Positions 32,680-40,562 of a stretch of DNA of 41,784 nucleotides are shown here, piece after piece (positions within the stretch are counted from its first letter, which is position 1; the number at the start of each line of letters is the position of its first letter). Source of the stretch: Lentisphaeria bacterium (lineage in GTDB: Bacteria > Verrucomicrobiota > Lentisphaeria > Victivallales > UBA1829); assembly GCA_003526375.1 (NCBI GenBank), contig DPDG01000110.1, positions 1 through 41,784 of the forward strand, in the 5' to 3' direction. The translations under genes and the position numbers were made by a program. The notes below the pieces were generated by a model. That model made no database searches, was not told the DNA's origin, and saw nothing but the letters and a program-made list of their open reading frames with translations.

Positions 32680-33792
32680 TCACAGGCTTGATTGGAGCCT
32701 TTCCGGCAAATGAATTCCGAAAGCTTCCACCGTATGCAGACATTTCCGGAATTTACCATTGGGACCGATCACCCCGAAATCAATACCGGCTTTGCAGACG
32801 CGTTTCATCGGGAAACTGAAATTCCGCTGGAAATCCTCCGGCTGAGGACGACATTCACAAATCTGTTCATCACAGAATACATACGTAACTCCGTAATCTG
32901 GAAGCGACCGGATTTCCGACTTCAGTTCCTCCCATTCCGTCTGCGTCAGCGCCAGATCAGGATTTGTCCGGCCACGTCCTCCAAGCATCATCGTCCCCAT
33001 CTGGATGTCTTTTGCATTGGTCAATGCCGCCGCGCAGTACATATCCGCAAATTCCCGCCGGTTCACACGTGTCGCAGTCAGACCGACCGACATCGACCAA
33101 TGCAATTCCGAAGCGCGTGCAATCCATTCCAGCGTCCGGAAACAACGGCGTCGCGTCCCTGTCATGGCTCCATGGGTTGACAGTCCCTGCAGGCTGGTGG
33201 AAAGACGAATCTTCTTCCTGCGGCAGAAATACAGGAATTCCTCGCTCATGAGAGCGGTATTGGTAAAAAGTCCCAATGAAGCATCCGGCAGACGCTTCCT
33301 GGCGTATGAGAGCAGTTTGCACAGGTCGGTCCGAAGCAGGACTTCCCCGCCGGTGAACAGGATATCATTGACTTCGTTCTCTGCACAGCAGTCCAGCACC
33401 GACAACCAGAAAGCGGTATCGCGTTCCGGTTTCGCCAGTTCGGGAAACTCATGCCAGACGCAATAGCAGAACGGGCAGCGGTAATTGCATTTTGAGGTCA
33501 GTTCAAAACACAACCGTTTCGGCAAGCTGTCGAAAGCCATTTGAGTTTGATTCTCTGTCTGGAGCCGACTGGACTGTTCATCGGTAAAATCGTTCAGCTT
33601 TCTCACTTCGCCCGCTATGCTGGAAGAACAGTTGCACGAAACCGTGTTCGTGATGAACTGCTGATCCTTTCCGGTAAACTGGATCGGCGAGTCCGGACAA
33701 TCCCCGACGATCAGTTCCCTGAACATTCCCCTGTTCCGCCGGAACCGTTTCGCCGGATCGGTTTGCACTGCAACTGTTGATTTTTTAACCAT
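32680..33792 (-). CDS. Radical SAM protein with SPASM-like C-terminus
   Basis: Radical SAM enzyme. The 4Fe-4S motif CNYRCPFC (C-x3-C-x2-C) is at about residues 102-109 with the usual LCFELTSKC lead-in, then ILFTGGEVLLR (GGE-type) and LGLFTNTALM. The C-terminus has extra cysteines, CDEQICEC and CKAGIDFGVIGPNGKFRKC, which match the first part of a SPASM auxiliary cluster domain used by peptide- and protein-modifying enzymes; it stops about 20 residues after that, so the second SPASM half is short or missing. The N-terminal 90 residues are unusual and contain SCNCSSS. ATG at 33792 has GGA upstream; an earlier ATG lacks a site. No short precursor-peptide gene is visible in the flanking 100-nt gaps, so the target may be a larger cluster protein. 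Confidence 0.85.
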   Translation of the reverse strand: MVKKSTVAVQTDPAKRFRRNRGMFRELIVGDCPDSPIQFTGKDQQFITNTVSCNCSSSIAGEVRKLNDFTDEQSSRLQTENQTQMAFDSLPKRLCFELTSKCNYRCPFCYCVWHEFPELAKPERDTAFWLSVLDCCAENEVNDILFTGGEVLLRTDLCKLLSYARKRLPDASLGLFTNTALMSEEFLYFCRRKKIRLSTSLQGLSTHGAMTGTRRRCFRTLEWIARASELHWSMSVGLTATRVNRREFADMYCAAALTNAKDIQMGTMMLGGRGRTNPDLALTQTEWEELKSEIRSLPDYGVTYVFCDEQICECRPQPEDFQRNFSFPMKRVCKAGIDFGVIGPNGKFRKCLHTVEAFGIHLPERLQSSL

Positions 33793-33885
33793 AATTTTTT
33801 TCCGTCTCTGCCAATAAACAAGTTGCATCTTGAGTCTTGCGAATTTTACCGTCTGTGCTGCCTAATCTCCGGAATGATTCAAAAA

Positions 33886-36039
33886 TCAATCCTCTTCAGA
33901 TTTTAATTCCTTCAACATTTCCTTTGCCAGAAGATTGCCATGCCTGGCTGCCTGCCGCAGGCATTCATGAGCGGCCTGTTCGTCACCGTCCTCAGAAGCA
34001 CAGATCATGGAAATATTCTCCTCGGCATTGGCGGAACCATATTCCATTGCCCGCTGAAACCATATTTGGGCTGTTGGGATATCTTTTTTAACACCCATTC
34101 CGCACGCATACATAAAACCTAACCCGTTCATAGCTTCCGGGTCCCCCTGCTCAGCTGCTATTGTCCACCAATGCAATGCAGCCTCGTAATCTTTCGGAAC
34201 AGACTCCGACCCTTTGAAGGAAAGAAAACCGAGAAAATTTTCCGCCATGACATTCCCCTGTTCCGCCGCTTTCCGGATATATTTCACACCAAGCAATTCG
34301 TTGGCATCCTCTTCTTTGCCTTTAATGCACATTGTCCCGAAATTATATTGAGCCAGCGCGACTCCGGCATCTGCCGCTTTTTTGAACCACATCAATGCAG
34401 CTTGTCTGTCTCTGTCCACCCCATCGCCTTTGTAATATGCCATTCCCAAATTATATTGTGCATCGGCATTTCCCTGTTCCGCCGCTTTCCGGAACCATTC
34501 CGCCGCTTCCTGCGGTTCCCTTTCCAGCAAAATCATTCCAAGAAAATTCTGATTTTCGGGCGTGTCATCGGCAAAGTTTTCACGCAGGATTTGAATCGCC
34601 TCCGGATGCCCTTGTTCGGCAGCTTTGGAAATCAATTCAGATGCCTTTGCATGATCTCCAGCTTCCTCGCACAATACAGCCAGCTCATAGAAAGCAGATG
34701 CGTTTTCATATTCTGCTGCCTGGTTCAGATATGACATTGCCTGTTTTGCATCTTTTTCTACTCCGATCCCATCACGGTAACAATTATATAAATTTAGACA
34801 CGCATCTTCATTACCCTGCTCAGCGGCCTTCCGGAACCATTCAACGGCTTTCCGCTCATCTTTTGGAACACCGTTCCCGGTCCGATAAAAACACCCAATT
34901 GCATTTTGCGCCGGTGGATGCCCTTGTTCTGCTGATGCCAATAGAAGTTTCAGACTTTCCGGAGTATTCTGCGGATCTCCATTCTCCTGCCGTTCCAATC
35001 GGATCAAATTGAGAGACCACAAAGCATACTCTCCGACCGGATCATGGGCATCAACGGCTTTCCGATACCATTTTTCAGCAGTTTTCTCATCCCTTCGCGT
35101 TCCGATTCCGGCACGGTAAAAGTCCCCCAGTTTGACAAATGCCATGACATTTCCCTGTTTTGCAGCCTTGTTGACCCAGCGGAATGCTTCTGAAACTTTT
35201 TTTTCACGCAAGTAAGCTAAGCCAAGACGGTATTGCGCGTCGGAGTGTTCCTGCTCCGCCGCCAGGCGATAGTAGGTTATGCTTTTACGCAGATCCTGTT
35301 CTGTTCCGTCACCGAATTCAAACATTTGCCCAACATTGAATTGAGCAACGGCAAGTCCCATCTTTGCCGCCTGATAAAAATATTCAAAGGCCTTTCTCGT
35401 ATCAGGCTTCAGACATCCTTGTGGCGACAAATACATTGACCCGATTATGGCGTAAGCATACACATCGCCGCCGCCTGCAGCTTTCTGAAGAAATTCGAGT
35501 GCCTTGTCTATATCTTGCTTTACGCCGCTCCCATGCAGATAGCAGCTCCCGACTTTCTGCTGCGCCAAAACATGCCCCATTTCCGCCGAGAGATGATAAT
35601 ATTCAAAAGCCTTTTCAGCATCAGACTGGATGGAAGGCAATAAGGAATGATCGGGATCGCTGTAGAACATCCCCAGCATATAATATCCTTCACTGTTTCC
35701 GGCTTTTCCTGATTTTTCAAGAAGATCAAGCCCTTTGGAAATGTCCGCCTCCAGGCCGGGCAGAATAAAAAGACCATTGTTCAGCCGTACAATCATATCT
35801 TCTGAACCAGGTAGCCTTGCATAAATATACGATAACCCGACCTGAAGCAAAGCAACTGCATCTCCCATCTCGGCTGCTTGCAGACAGTATTGCTTTCCTC
35901 TTTCACGTCCATCGTCAGTCAACATCAGTTTTACACCGTCTTCATATAGTTTTCTTGCCTTTTTCGTATCTTTACGACTGAGACCTGTTCTCGGTGTTTT
36001 TTGATGTATTGTTCCGAAAATGGATTGTAAAAAATTCAT
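33886..36039 (-). CDS. Large cytoplasmic Sel1-repeat protein
   Basis: 717 residues made almost wholly of Sel1/TPR-like repeats (about 14), for example AAEQGNADAQYNLGMAYYKG and AAEQGNEDACLNLYNCYRDG. No signal peptide or membrane helix; the short N-terminus MNFLQSIFG may be an amphipathic membrane contact and resembles that of the M48 protein (MNFLESLW). It lies 24 nt after the anti-sigma-like gene, so it is the third gene of the sigma unit. A cytoplasmic scaffold linking kinase, sigma or anti-sigma is plausible; partners are not shown by sequence. Confidence 0.88.
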   Translation of the reverse strand: MNFLQSIFGTIHQKTPRTGLSRKDTKKARKLYEDGVKLMLTDDGRERGKQYCLQAAEMGDAVALLQVGLSYIYARLPGSEDMIVRLNNGLFILPGLEADISKGLDLLEKSGKAGNSEGYYMLGMFYSDPDHSLLPSIQSDAEKAFEYYHLSAEMGHVLAQQKVGSCYLHGSGVKQDIDKALEFLQKAAGGGDVYAYAIIGSMYLSPQGCLKPDTRKAFEYFYQAAKMGLAVAQFNVGQMFEFGDGTEQDLRKSITYYRLAAEQEHSDAQYRLGLAYLREKKVSEAFRWVNKAAKQGNVMAFVKLGDFYRAGIGTRRDEKTAEKWYRKAVDAHDPVGEYALWSLNLIRLERQENGDPQNTPESLKLLLASAEQGHPPAQNAIGCFYRTGNGVPKDERKAVEWFRKAAEQGNEDACLNLYNCYRDGIGVEKDAKQAMSYLNQAAEYENASAFYELAVLCEEAGDHAKASELISKAAEQGHPEAIQILRENFADDTPENQNFLGMILLEREPQEAAEWFRKAAEQGNADAQYNLGMAYYKGDGVDRDRQAALMWFKKAADAGVALAQYNFGTMCIKGKEEDANELLGVKYIRKAAEQGNVMAENFLGFLSFKGSESVPKDYEAALHWWTIAAEQGDPEAMNGLGFMYACGMGVKKDIPTAQIWFQRAMEYGSANAEENISMICASEDGDEQAAHECLRQAARHGNLLAKEMLKELKSEED

Positions 36040-36063
36040 TGCAATGGTCCTTTCCCGTTTCTT

Positions 36064-36294
36064 TTACAGTGACTTGGAAGTATTCCTCGAATTCGTTTTC
36101 CGGGCAAGCTGCTGATAGAGCTCCACACTGCCGCGCAGATCGCGCAGCAGCTGGTCATCCGCGTTCAGTTCCTCCAGCAGTTTCGCACATGCCGGACATT
36201 TTTTCAAATGCGCCGAACAGCTGATCTTCCGCAGGATGGACATTCCTCCGTTGCGGTACAGGTCCAATTCCTCTTTCGTGTAATGCTCATTCAT
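36064..36294 (-). CDS. Zinc-finger anti-sigma-like protein
   Basis: A 76-residue protein with the ZAS motif: His29, Cys33, Cys36 (HLKKCPAC) and an additional Cys26 in front, followed by a helix. This is the pattern of zinc-binding anti-sigma domains that bind ECF sigma factors. It has no membrane helix, unlike many anti-sigmas, so release would have to be cytosolic (redox, partner switch or phosphorylation by the neighbouring kinase). The ATG follows the sigma stop codon by one base, with the GGAGGAG ribosome site inside the sigma gene's last codons, so the two are made in step. Confidence 0.75.
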   Translation of the reverse strand: MNEHYTKEELDLYRNGGMSILRKISCSAHLKKCPACAKLLEELNADDQLLRDLRGSVELYQQLARKTNSRNTSKSL

Positions 36295-36295
36295 T

Positions 36296-36898
36296 TTATT
36301 TCTCCTCCAGACTTGCGATAATTTCTTTCAATGTTGCAATGCACCGGCTTTTGGCGGTATAGACCGAAGCCGGCAACATATCCAGAAACTTGCAGACCTC
36401 ATCCAGTTTCCGGTTCTGCATCGCATACATCTCGAATGCGGAATATGTTTCCGGCTGGACCCGTCCCTTGAGTTCGACCAGCGCCATGTTCAGCACATGC
36501 CGCCGCCATTCCTCGTCCCAGATCGAATCGAACGCATTTTCTCCGCAGAGTGTCTCCGCATCTTCAAGCAGCGCATGGTCGAACCGTTTGTGATAGATTC
36601 TGATCGCCTGATTCCGTACGATCTTCTTTAGAAAATGCCGGAAACGTCCCCGTTTCGGATCATAATGAAATACCACATCGTCAGGAATGTGATCGGGATC
36701 ATATTTCCCGAGGATGTCCTTGGTGAACAGTTCGGTCATGACCTGCTGCACAAGTTCCTCGTTTTCGTCCGGTGTAAGCGAACAGTCGCCGCCGCACAGC
36801 AGGATCAAAGGCCGGTAGGCATCGTAAAATTCCCGCCAGGACACCTCATCTCCCGCGCGGACCTTCGCCAGCAGTGATTTTTTCGTAGTGAATGCCAT
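36296..36898 (-). CDS. ECF-like sigma-70 family RNA polymerase sigma factor
   Basis: 200 residues, the size of an ECF factor (regions 2 and 4 only). Region 2 is visible at about 17-110 (DEVSWREFYDAYRPLI, ENEELVQQVMTELF, GRFRHFLKKIVRNQAIRIYHK), and region 4 at about 140-195 (LVELKGRVQPETYSAFEMYAMQNRKLDEVCKFL, then SVYTAKSRCIATLKEII as the recognition helix). It would direct RNA polymerase to a dedicated promoter set. A TGTAAGAA-N13-CGGAGTAAG site 23 nt before its ATG suggests self-activation. It is followed immediately by the ZAS protein and preceded by the membrane Ser/Thr kinase, an arrangement that recalls ECF groups controlled by phosphorylation. Confidence 0.88.
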   Translation of the reverse strand: MAFTTKKSLLAKVRAGDEVSWREFYDAYRPLILLCGGDCSLTPDENEELVQQVMTELFTKDILGKYDPDHIPDDVVFHYDPKRGRFRHFLKKIVRNQAIRIYHKRFDHALLEDAETLCGENAFDSIWDEEWRRHVLNMALVELKGRVQPETYSAFEMYAMQNRKLDEVCKFLDMLPASVYTAKSRCIATLKEIIASLEEK

Positions 36899-36920
36899 CA
36901 GATGATCTCCTCTTTATCTG

Positions 36921-36950
36921 CTTACTCCGGAGAAAACAGGATTTCTTACA
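36921..36950 (-). promoter_or_regulatory. ECF-type autoregulatory promoter candidate
   Basis: Minus strand TGTAAGAA (36950-36943), 13 nt, CGGAGTAAG (36929-36921), immediately upstream of the sigma gene and just after the kinase stop. It matches the 32616-32645 site in both blocks and in total length of 30 nt. The predicted leader is short and contains GAGGAG. Confidence 0.55.
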
Positions 36951-36953
36951 TCG

Positions 36954-38516
36954 TTATTCCGCAGCATCATTGAATTTCAGCGATTTCAGACATTCCGCAA
37001 GTTCCTCTTTGCGCCTGTGATAATTGTCCTGCTTGATATTTACACAGATTTTCACTATGCGTTTCTTCAGGATGAACAGGTAGAACAATGTTCTCGTTTT
37101 TCCCGGCAGAGAGGAGAAATCCGTATATACGCACAAGGTATCGGCAATGAAAAGTTTTCTGATTTCATAAATCTCCGTCTGCGGCCCGCATTCCGACTTG
37201 AACAACTCGCTGAACTGGTATTTCAGGGTATCTTCCGTGGATCCCAGATAAAGATCCAGCATAGCGACGGGGGAAGATTGAATCAGACAGAAATCCGGAG
37301 GCTTGCTGTATTCGATGAATATGACACAACTTCCATCACTCATTTGCGATTCGATCAGCTGCACCTGTTTTTCAAACTCTTCCGGAGTCATATTCTTCTG
37401 ATTCCTGCGACGTTTTTCAATCTCCTGACGAATGTTTTCGCGCCTGACAACAGTCCATTGCGCAGGGAGCTCCATGGACAGTTGAAGTTCCGGACTGTGC
37501 AGTTGCTGTGTTTTTACCTGGGCAATGTCAAATTTCCTTTCCGGAACCACCAGCCAGATCAGCGGACCTGCGACGATCAGGGCGGTCATCATGAGAAACC
37601 AATGCCGCCGGGACCAGCGCGCAAACGCAAGCAGTTCCCCGGAAAGACGCATCAAAGCCTCATGGAATATAAAATGACATTTGTCCCGGAAAGTCTCTCC
37701 GTATTGCAGTTTCCGTTCGATATGCTTGAATTCGGCGGCAGTCTTTTCCAGCGAATTCAGACGCAGCAGCGGATTCCTGTCGCACAGCCGGAACGCCAAA
37801 CGCAGAAAGAATTTCAGTTCGAGCGTGAGCGGCAGATCCACCGGAACGGTCGGAAAATCCTGTGGACTGCATCCCGTCGCGGAACAGTAGATCACTTTGC
37901 CGAAAGCGTAAAGATCGTTTTTCTGACGGTAACTGCGGTCGGAGGAAACACTGTCGCTCGAACGTTCCTCGGGCGGAAGAAAATCCAGTGTTCCGGCAAG
38001 TTGCGTATAAGTCGAAGAAAGCGAGGAAAGCAAGCCGATGTCGCTCAGTTTTGGCTGCCCCCTGACAAAAATGATGTTGTCCGGCTTGATGTCCCTGTGT
38101 ACGAATCCGGCATCGTGAATGGTCCGAATTCCCATGAAGACCGCATTTAAAGTCGGATAAAGTTCTGTCCTTGGCAACGGTCCCTTTTTCAGCCGTTCCG
38201 CGAGAGTGTCGGCACGGTACTGACCTTCAGCATTGATGGAGTCTGCCGCTTCCATTGTGTAGAAAAACGTATCTTCATCTTCTTCGACATGAAATATTTG
38301 CAGCAGAGTTTGCGTGTTTTCCGTGATTCTGCGGTAGTTGGACACGCCGCGCAGTTCACGTTCCCAGTCCTCGCCGAGCCGGACTTTGGAGATAATCTTG
38401 ACCGCGAGCTTCCGTCCGGAAATATCACCGCAGACGTAGACATCTCCGTAAGCTCCTCCACCGCAATAGGCAAGGAGTTTCAACCCATGATAAACTGTTC
38501 CTGTTTCATATATCAT
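36954..38516 (-). CDS. Transmembrane Ser/Thr protein kinase (Hanks type)
   Basis: Cytoplasmic kinase domain at residues about 1-280: glycine loop YCGGGAYGDVYVCG, ATP-binding Lys40 (LAVKII), catalytic loop HRDIKPDN (140-147), metal motif DIG instead of DFG (159-161), PPEE in place of APE, and DLYAFGKVIY. One membrane helix at about 305-325 (WFLMMTALIVAGPLIWLVV) leads to an outside domain of about 190 residues with no recognised fold, presumably the sensor. No PASTA or TPR repeats. The ATG has no good ribosome site (T/A-rich leader), so expression may be low. It is followed by the sigma and anti-sigma genes, which makes them natural substrates or partners. Confidence 0.92.
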   Translation of the reverse strand: MIYETGTVYHGLKLLAYCGGGAYGDVYVCGDISGRKLAVKIISKVRLGEDWERELRGVSNYRRITENTQTLLQIFHVEEDEDTFFYTMEAADSINAEGQYRADTLAERLKKGPLPRTELYPTLNAVFMGIRTIHDAGFVHRDIKPDNIIFVRGQPKLSDIGLLSSLSSTYTQLAGTLDFLPPEERSSDSVSSDRSYRQKNDLYAFGKVIYCSATGCSPQDFPTVPVDLPLTLELKFFLRLAFRLCDRNPLLRLNSLEKTAAEFKHIERKLQYGETFRDKCHFIFHEALMRLSGELLAFARWSRRHWFLMMTALIVAGPLIWLVVPERKFDIAQVKTQQLHSPELQLSMELPAQWTVVRRENIRQEIEKRRRNQKNMTPEEFEKQVQLIESQMSDGSCVIFIEYSKPPDFCLIQSSPVAMLDLYLGSTEDTLKYQFSELFKSECGPQTEIYEIRKLFIADTLCVYTDFSSLPGKTRTLFYLFILKKRIVKICVNIKQDNYHRRKEELAECLKSLKFNDAAE

Positions 38517-38570
38517 AATCGTATAATATAAATTCGGCTGTCAAAAAATCAACATTTCTCTTGCATCCGG

Positions 38571-39470
38571 TCAAGCATCTTTTCTCCCACTTCCAATGTT
38601 TTGCGTTTTTTCTGCATCAGGGCCTAGGTGGGCTTTTGTTTTATCTTCCGCCGGTTCCGGGATCTTGGATTCCATCCAGTGGAAGGACTTGCGAATAAAA
38701 CGATACAGATACCAGAGCAGAACCAAAATGATTCCCCATAAAAATACATGGAAAGGCCTGGTCCATTTGTCCACAAGACCGGCAAACTGTCCGGGATGCG
38801 TCTGAGAGAGCTCGGCGACTCCGCCGGAAATCCTGTATGCGGTAATCACGATCCCCGCCGACAAGCCGCCCGCCATGATCTGTTTCCAGTTCAGATGCTT
38901 CAGCACCTGTCCGCCGGATTTCTGACAGGCTTCATACAGAAGCCCTGCCGTCTGCGGACTGTCTGCTCTCCGGGCATACCCGATCAGCTGTTTGATCTCG
39001 CCAGGAGGAAAACGCGACAGCGTTTTCGCGGAACCGTCTCCGAAAAGGCGGACACACTCCTCTGCCAGCCCCGGGACCTTTCCCTCCAGCGTAACGAAAT
39101 CCGATCCGATCCGTTTCGCCAGCGGCATCAGCGCATCCGCATGGAGCGCCAGACTGCGGGCTGCGCGCGGGGATGCGTTCGCACAGAGTTTCCAGAACAC
39201 ATCGCCATGCCGCTCGCCCTGCCGAATCGCTTCCAAACCGCCTTTTTCAAGCGTCCGCAATACATCGTCACCATATTTTGCGAAGGCTTTGGCGGCGGCT
39301 TCCTCCATGGCGTGCCGCGCGGCGGGAGTCAACGCCCTGCCGCTTCGCTTCGCCGCAAGCTCGACCGTTTCCGAAATCACATGCCTCGACGCACTTATGG
39401 GCAGTGCGTCCAACCGACCTGTAAGAGCCAGGACGGACATCACTGCGAACATCATTCCAAACCGTTTCAT
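38571..39470 (-). CDS. Uncharacterised secreted/membrane protein
   Basis: Signal peptide (KRFGMMFAVMSVLALTGRLDALP), then a helical region of about 180 residues rich in Ala/Arg with loose repeats (AFAKYGDDVLRTLEKGGLEAIR, GDVFWKLCANASPRAARSL), a hydrophobic stretch near 210 and a membrane helix near 250-270 (FHVFLWGIILVLLWYLY), ending in a charged tail. I do not recognise a named family. GGAGG is 5 nt before the ATG at 39470. It lies 28 nt after the upstream membrane protein gene and 54 nt before the kinase, so it is probably co-transcribed with both. Confidence 0.75.
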   Translation of the reverse strand: MKRFGMMFAVMSVLALTGRLDALPISASRHVISETVELAAKRSGRALTPAARHAMEEAAAKAFAKYGDDVLRTLEKGGLEAIRQGERHGDVFWKLCANASPRAARSLALHADALMPLAKRIGSDFVTLEGKVPGLAEECVRLFGDGSAKTLSRFPPGEIKQLIGYARRADSPQTAGLLYEACQKSGGQVLKHLNWKQIMAGGLSAGIVITAYRISGGVAELSQTHPGQFAGLVDKWTRPFHVFLWGIILVLLWYLYRFIRKSFHWMESKIPEPAEDKTKAHLGPDAEKTQNIGSGRKDA

Positions 39471-39498
39471 CATCTCCTCCTTTTCAAGCATTTTCCGA

Positions 39499-40485
39499 TC
39501 AGAGACGCTGCGTAATCTGTTCGGCAGCGCTCTGATACTCCGTCAGGTGCTTCCTTGCAAATTCCAGCGCCTGCTTTCGGCTGTTCCCCTGATATTCATC
39601 GACCATGCGGAACAACGCCGTCCGCATTTTCCCCGGCATGACCTGCGAAATATGATACAGATCATACGCACACCATGCCAGACTTCCGATCCCGAGTGTC
39701 GCGCCGATGGCATCGCCTATTGGAAAAGGTCCGTCCGCCGCCGCACAGATGCCGGCGGTCGTTCCAGTGGCGGCAAGCCGGATGACGATATACTGGAACA
39801 CGGCTGTTGTCAGATGGATCGTTTCCCGCAGGAAAATGATTTCCAGTCCCATGCCGGCAAGCATCAACGTGCGCTGCTTGGCATCGGACTTCATTTTTTC
39901 GGAGATCTTGTGACAGTCCAGCAGGAACCGAGGTCTGGCGACATCCTTCCCGTTGGAAATGGCATTTTCATTGCCGATCAGTGCCAGACGTGCATGGAAT
40001 TGATTTTCACTTTCCGCCAAACGGAGCAGGAATGTTTCCAGTTCGTTGCGGATCAATAGATTCCCGCGTTCACATGGTGCGATGATGCGGGGCGCAAGAA
40101 CCTGATCCAGTGCAGCCTGCGTGTCCTTGCTTTTGCACAGACGGTCTTTCGCCATTTTGTAACAGAGCTTGCCGTTCCATGTGATGCTGGAAAATTGCCG
40201 TGCAACAGCGGGAATGTTCTTCCGGGCGACTTCAAAATCGGCATTGCCGACCGAAGCAATTCTCGTCTCGAACTCTTTAAACAGTTCCCGATTCCGTTTC
40301 AGATACTGTTCCGTTTCCCTGCGAATGGTGTATTTGAGTGTCACCTTCCGAACCTGCGGTTTGGTTCCGCATTGGTCGAGAAGTCCGTTTCTGGAAATAA
40401 ATTCCGCGATCATAAGCAGGATCAGAACGATCCCTATTCCAATAAAATAGATCAGTGCCGTCCCATACTTCTTTGAAATAGTCAT
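39499..40485 (-). CDS. Uncharacterised membrane protein with Gly/Ala-rich segment
   Basis: One N-terminal membrane helix (ALIYFIGIGIVLILLMIAEF), a helical outside region of about 160 residues with several Cys, then a Gly/Ala-rich hydrophobic segment at about 225-275 (AATGTTAGICAAADGPFPIG to IGATLGIGSLAWCAYD) that could insert in a membrane or form a glycine-zipper hairpin, and a helical tail. Family not recognised. AGGAGG 5 nt before the ATG makes the start certain. It is the first gene of the cluster as seen; its natural promoter region is occupied by an IS4-type element starting about 80 nt upstream. Confidence 0.75.
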   Translation of the reverse strand: MTISKKYGTALIYFIGIGIVLILLMIAEFISRNGLLDQCGTKPQVRKVTLKYTIRRETEQYLKRNRELFKEFETRIASVGNADFEVARKNIPAVARQFSSITWNGKLCYKMAKDRLCKSKDTQAALDQVLAPRIIAPCERGNLLIRNELETFLLRLAESENQFHARLALIGNENAISNGKDVARPRFLLDCHKISEKMKSDAKQRTLMLAGMGLEIIFLRETIHLTTAVFQYIVIRLAATGTTAGICAAADGPFPIGDAIGATLGIGSLAWCAYDLYHISQVMPGKMRTALFRMVDEYQGNSRKQALEFARKHLTEYQSAAEQITQRL

Positions 40486-40562
40486 TTCTGCCTCCTGTTT
40501 GAGCTTGTGTAGATTGTTTTCTGAAATTACCCATTTCCAGTTTTTCCTTTCTTCTAGGTTGG

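Noticed and set aside
37017..38150. 377-codon plus-strand frame opposite the Ser/Thr kinase
   Set aside because: Antisense shadow of the kinase, with no domain or start signal.
38517..38560. TTGACA (minus, near 38539) with an AT-rich -10 before the kinase gene
   Set aside because: TTGACA is present but no acceptable -10 falls at 15-18 nt; the AT-rich stretch is too close to both the box and the ATG.
38992..40059. 355-codon plus-strand frame across two membrane protein genes
   Set aside because: Spans two opposite-strand genes that have good ribosome sites; composition is Ser/Arg/Ala-rich nonsense.
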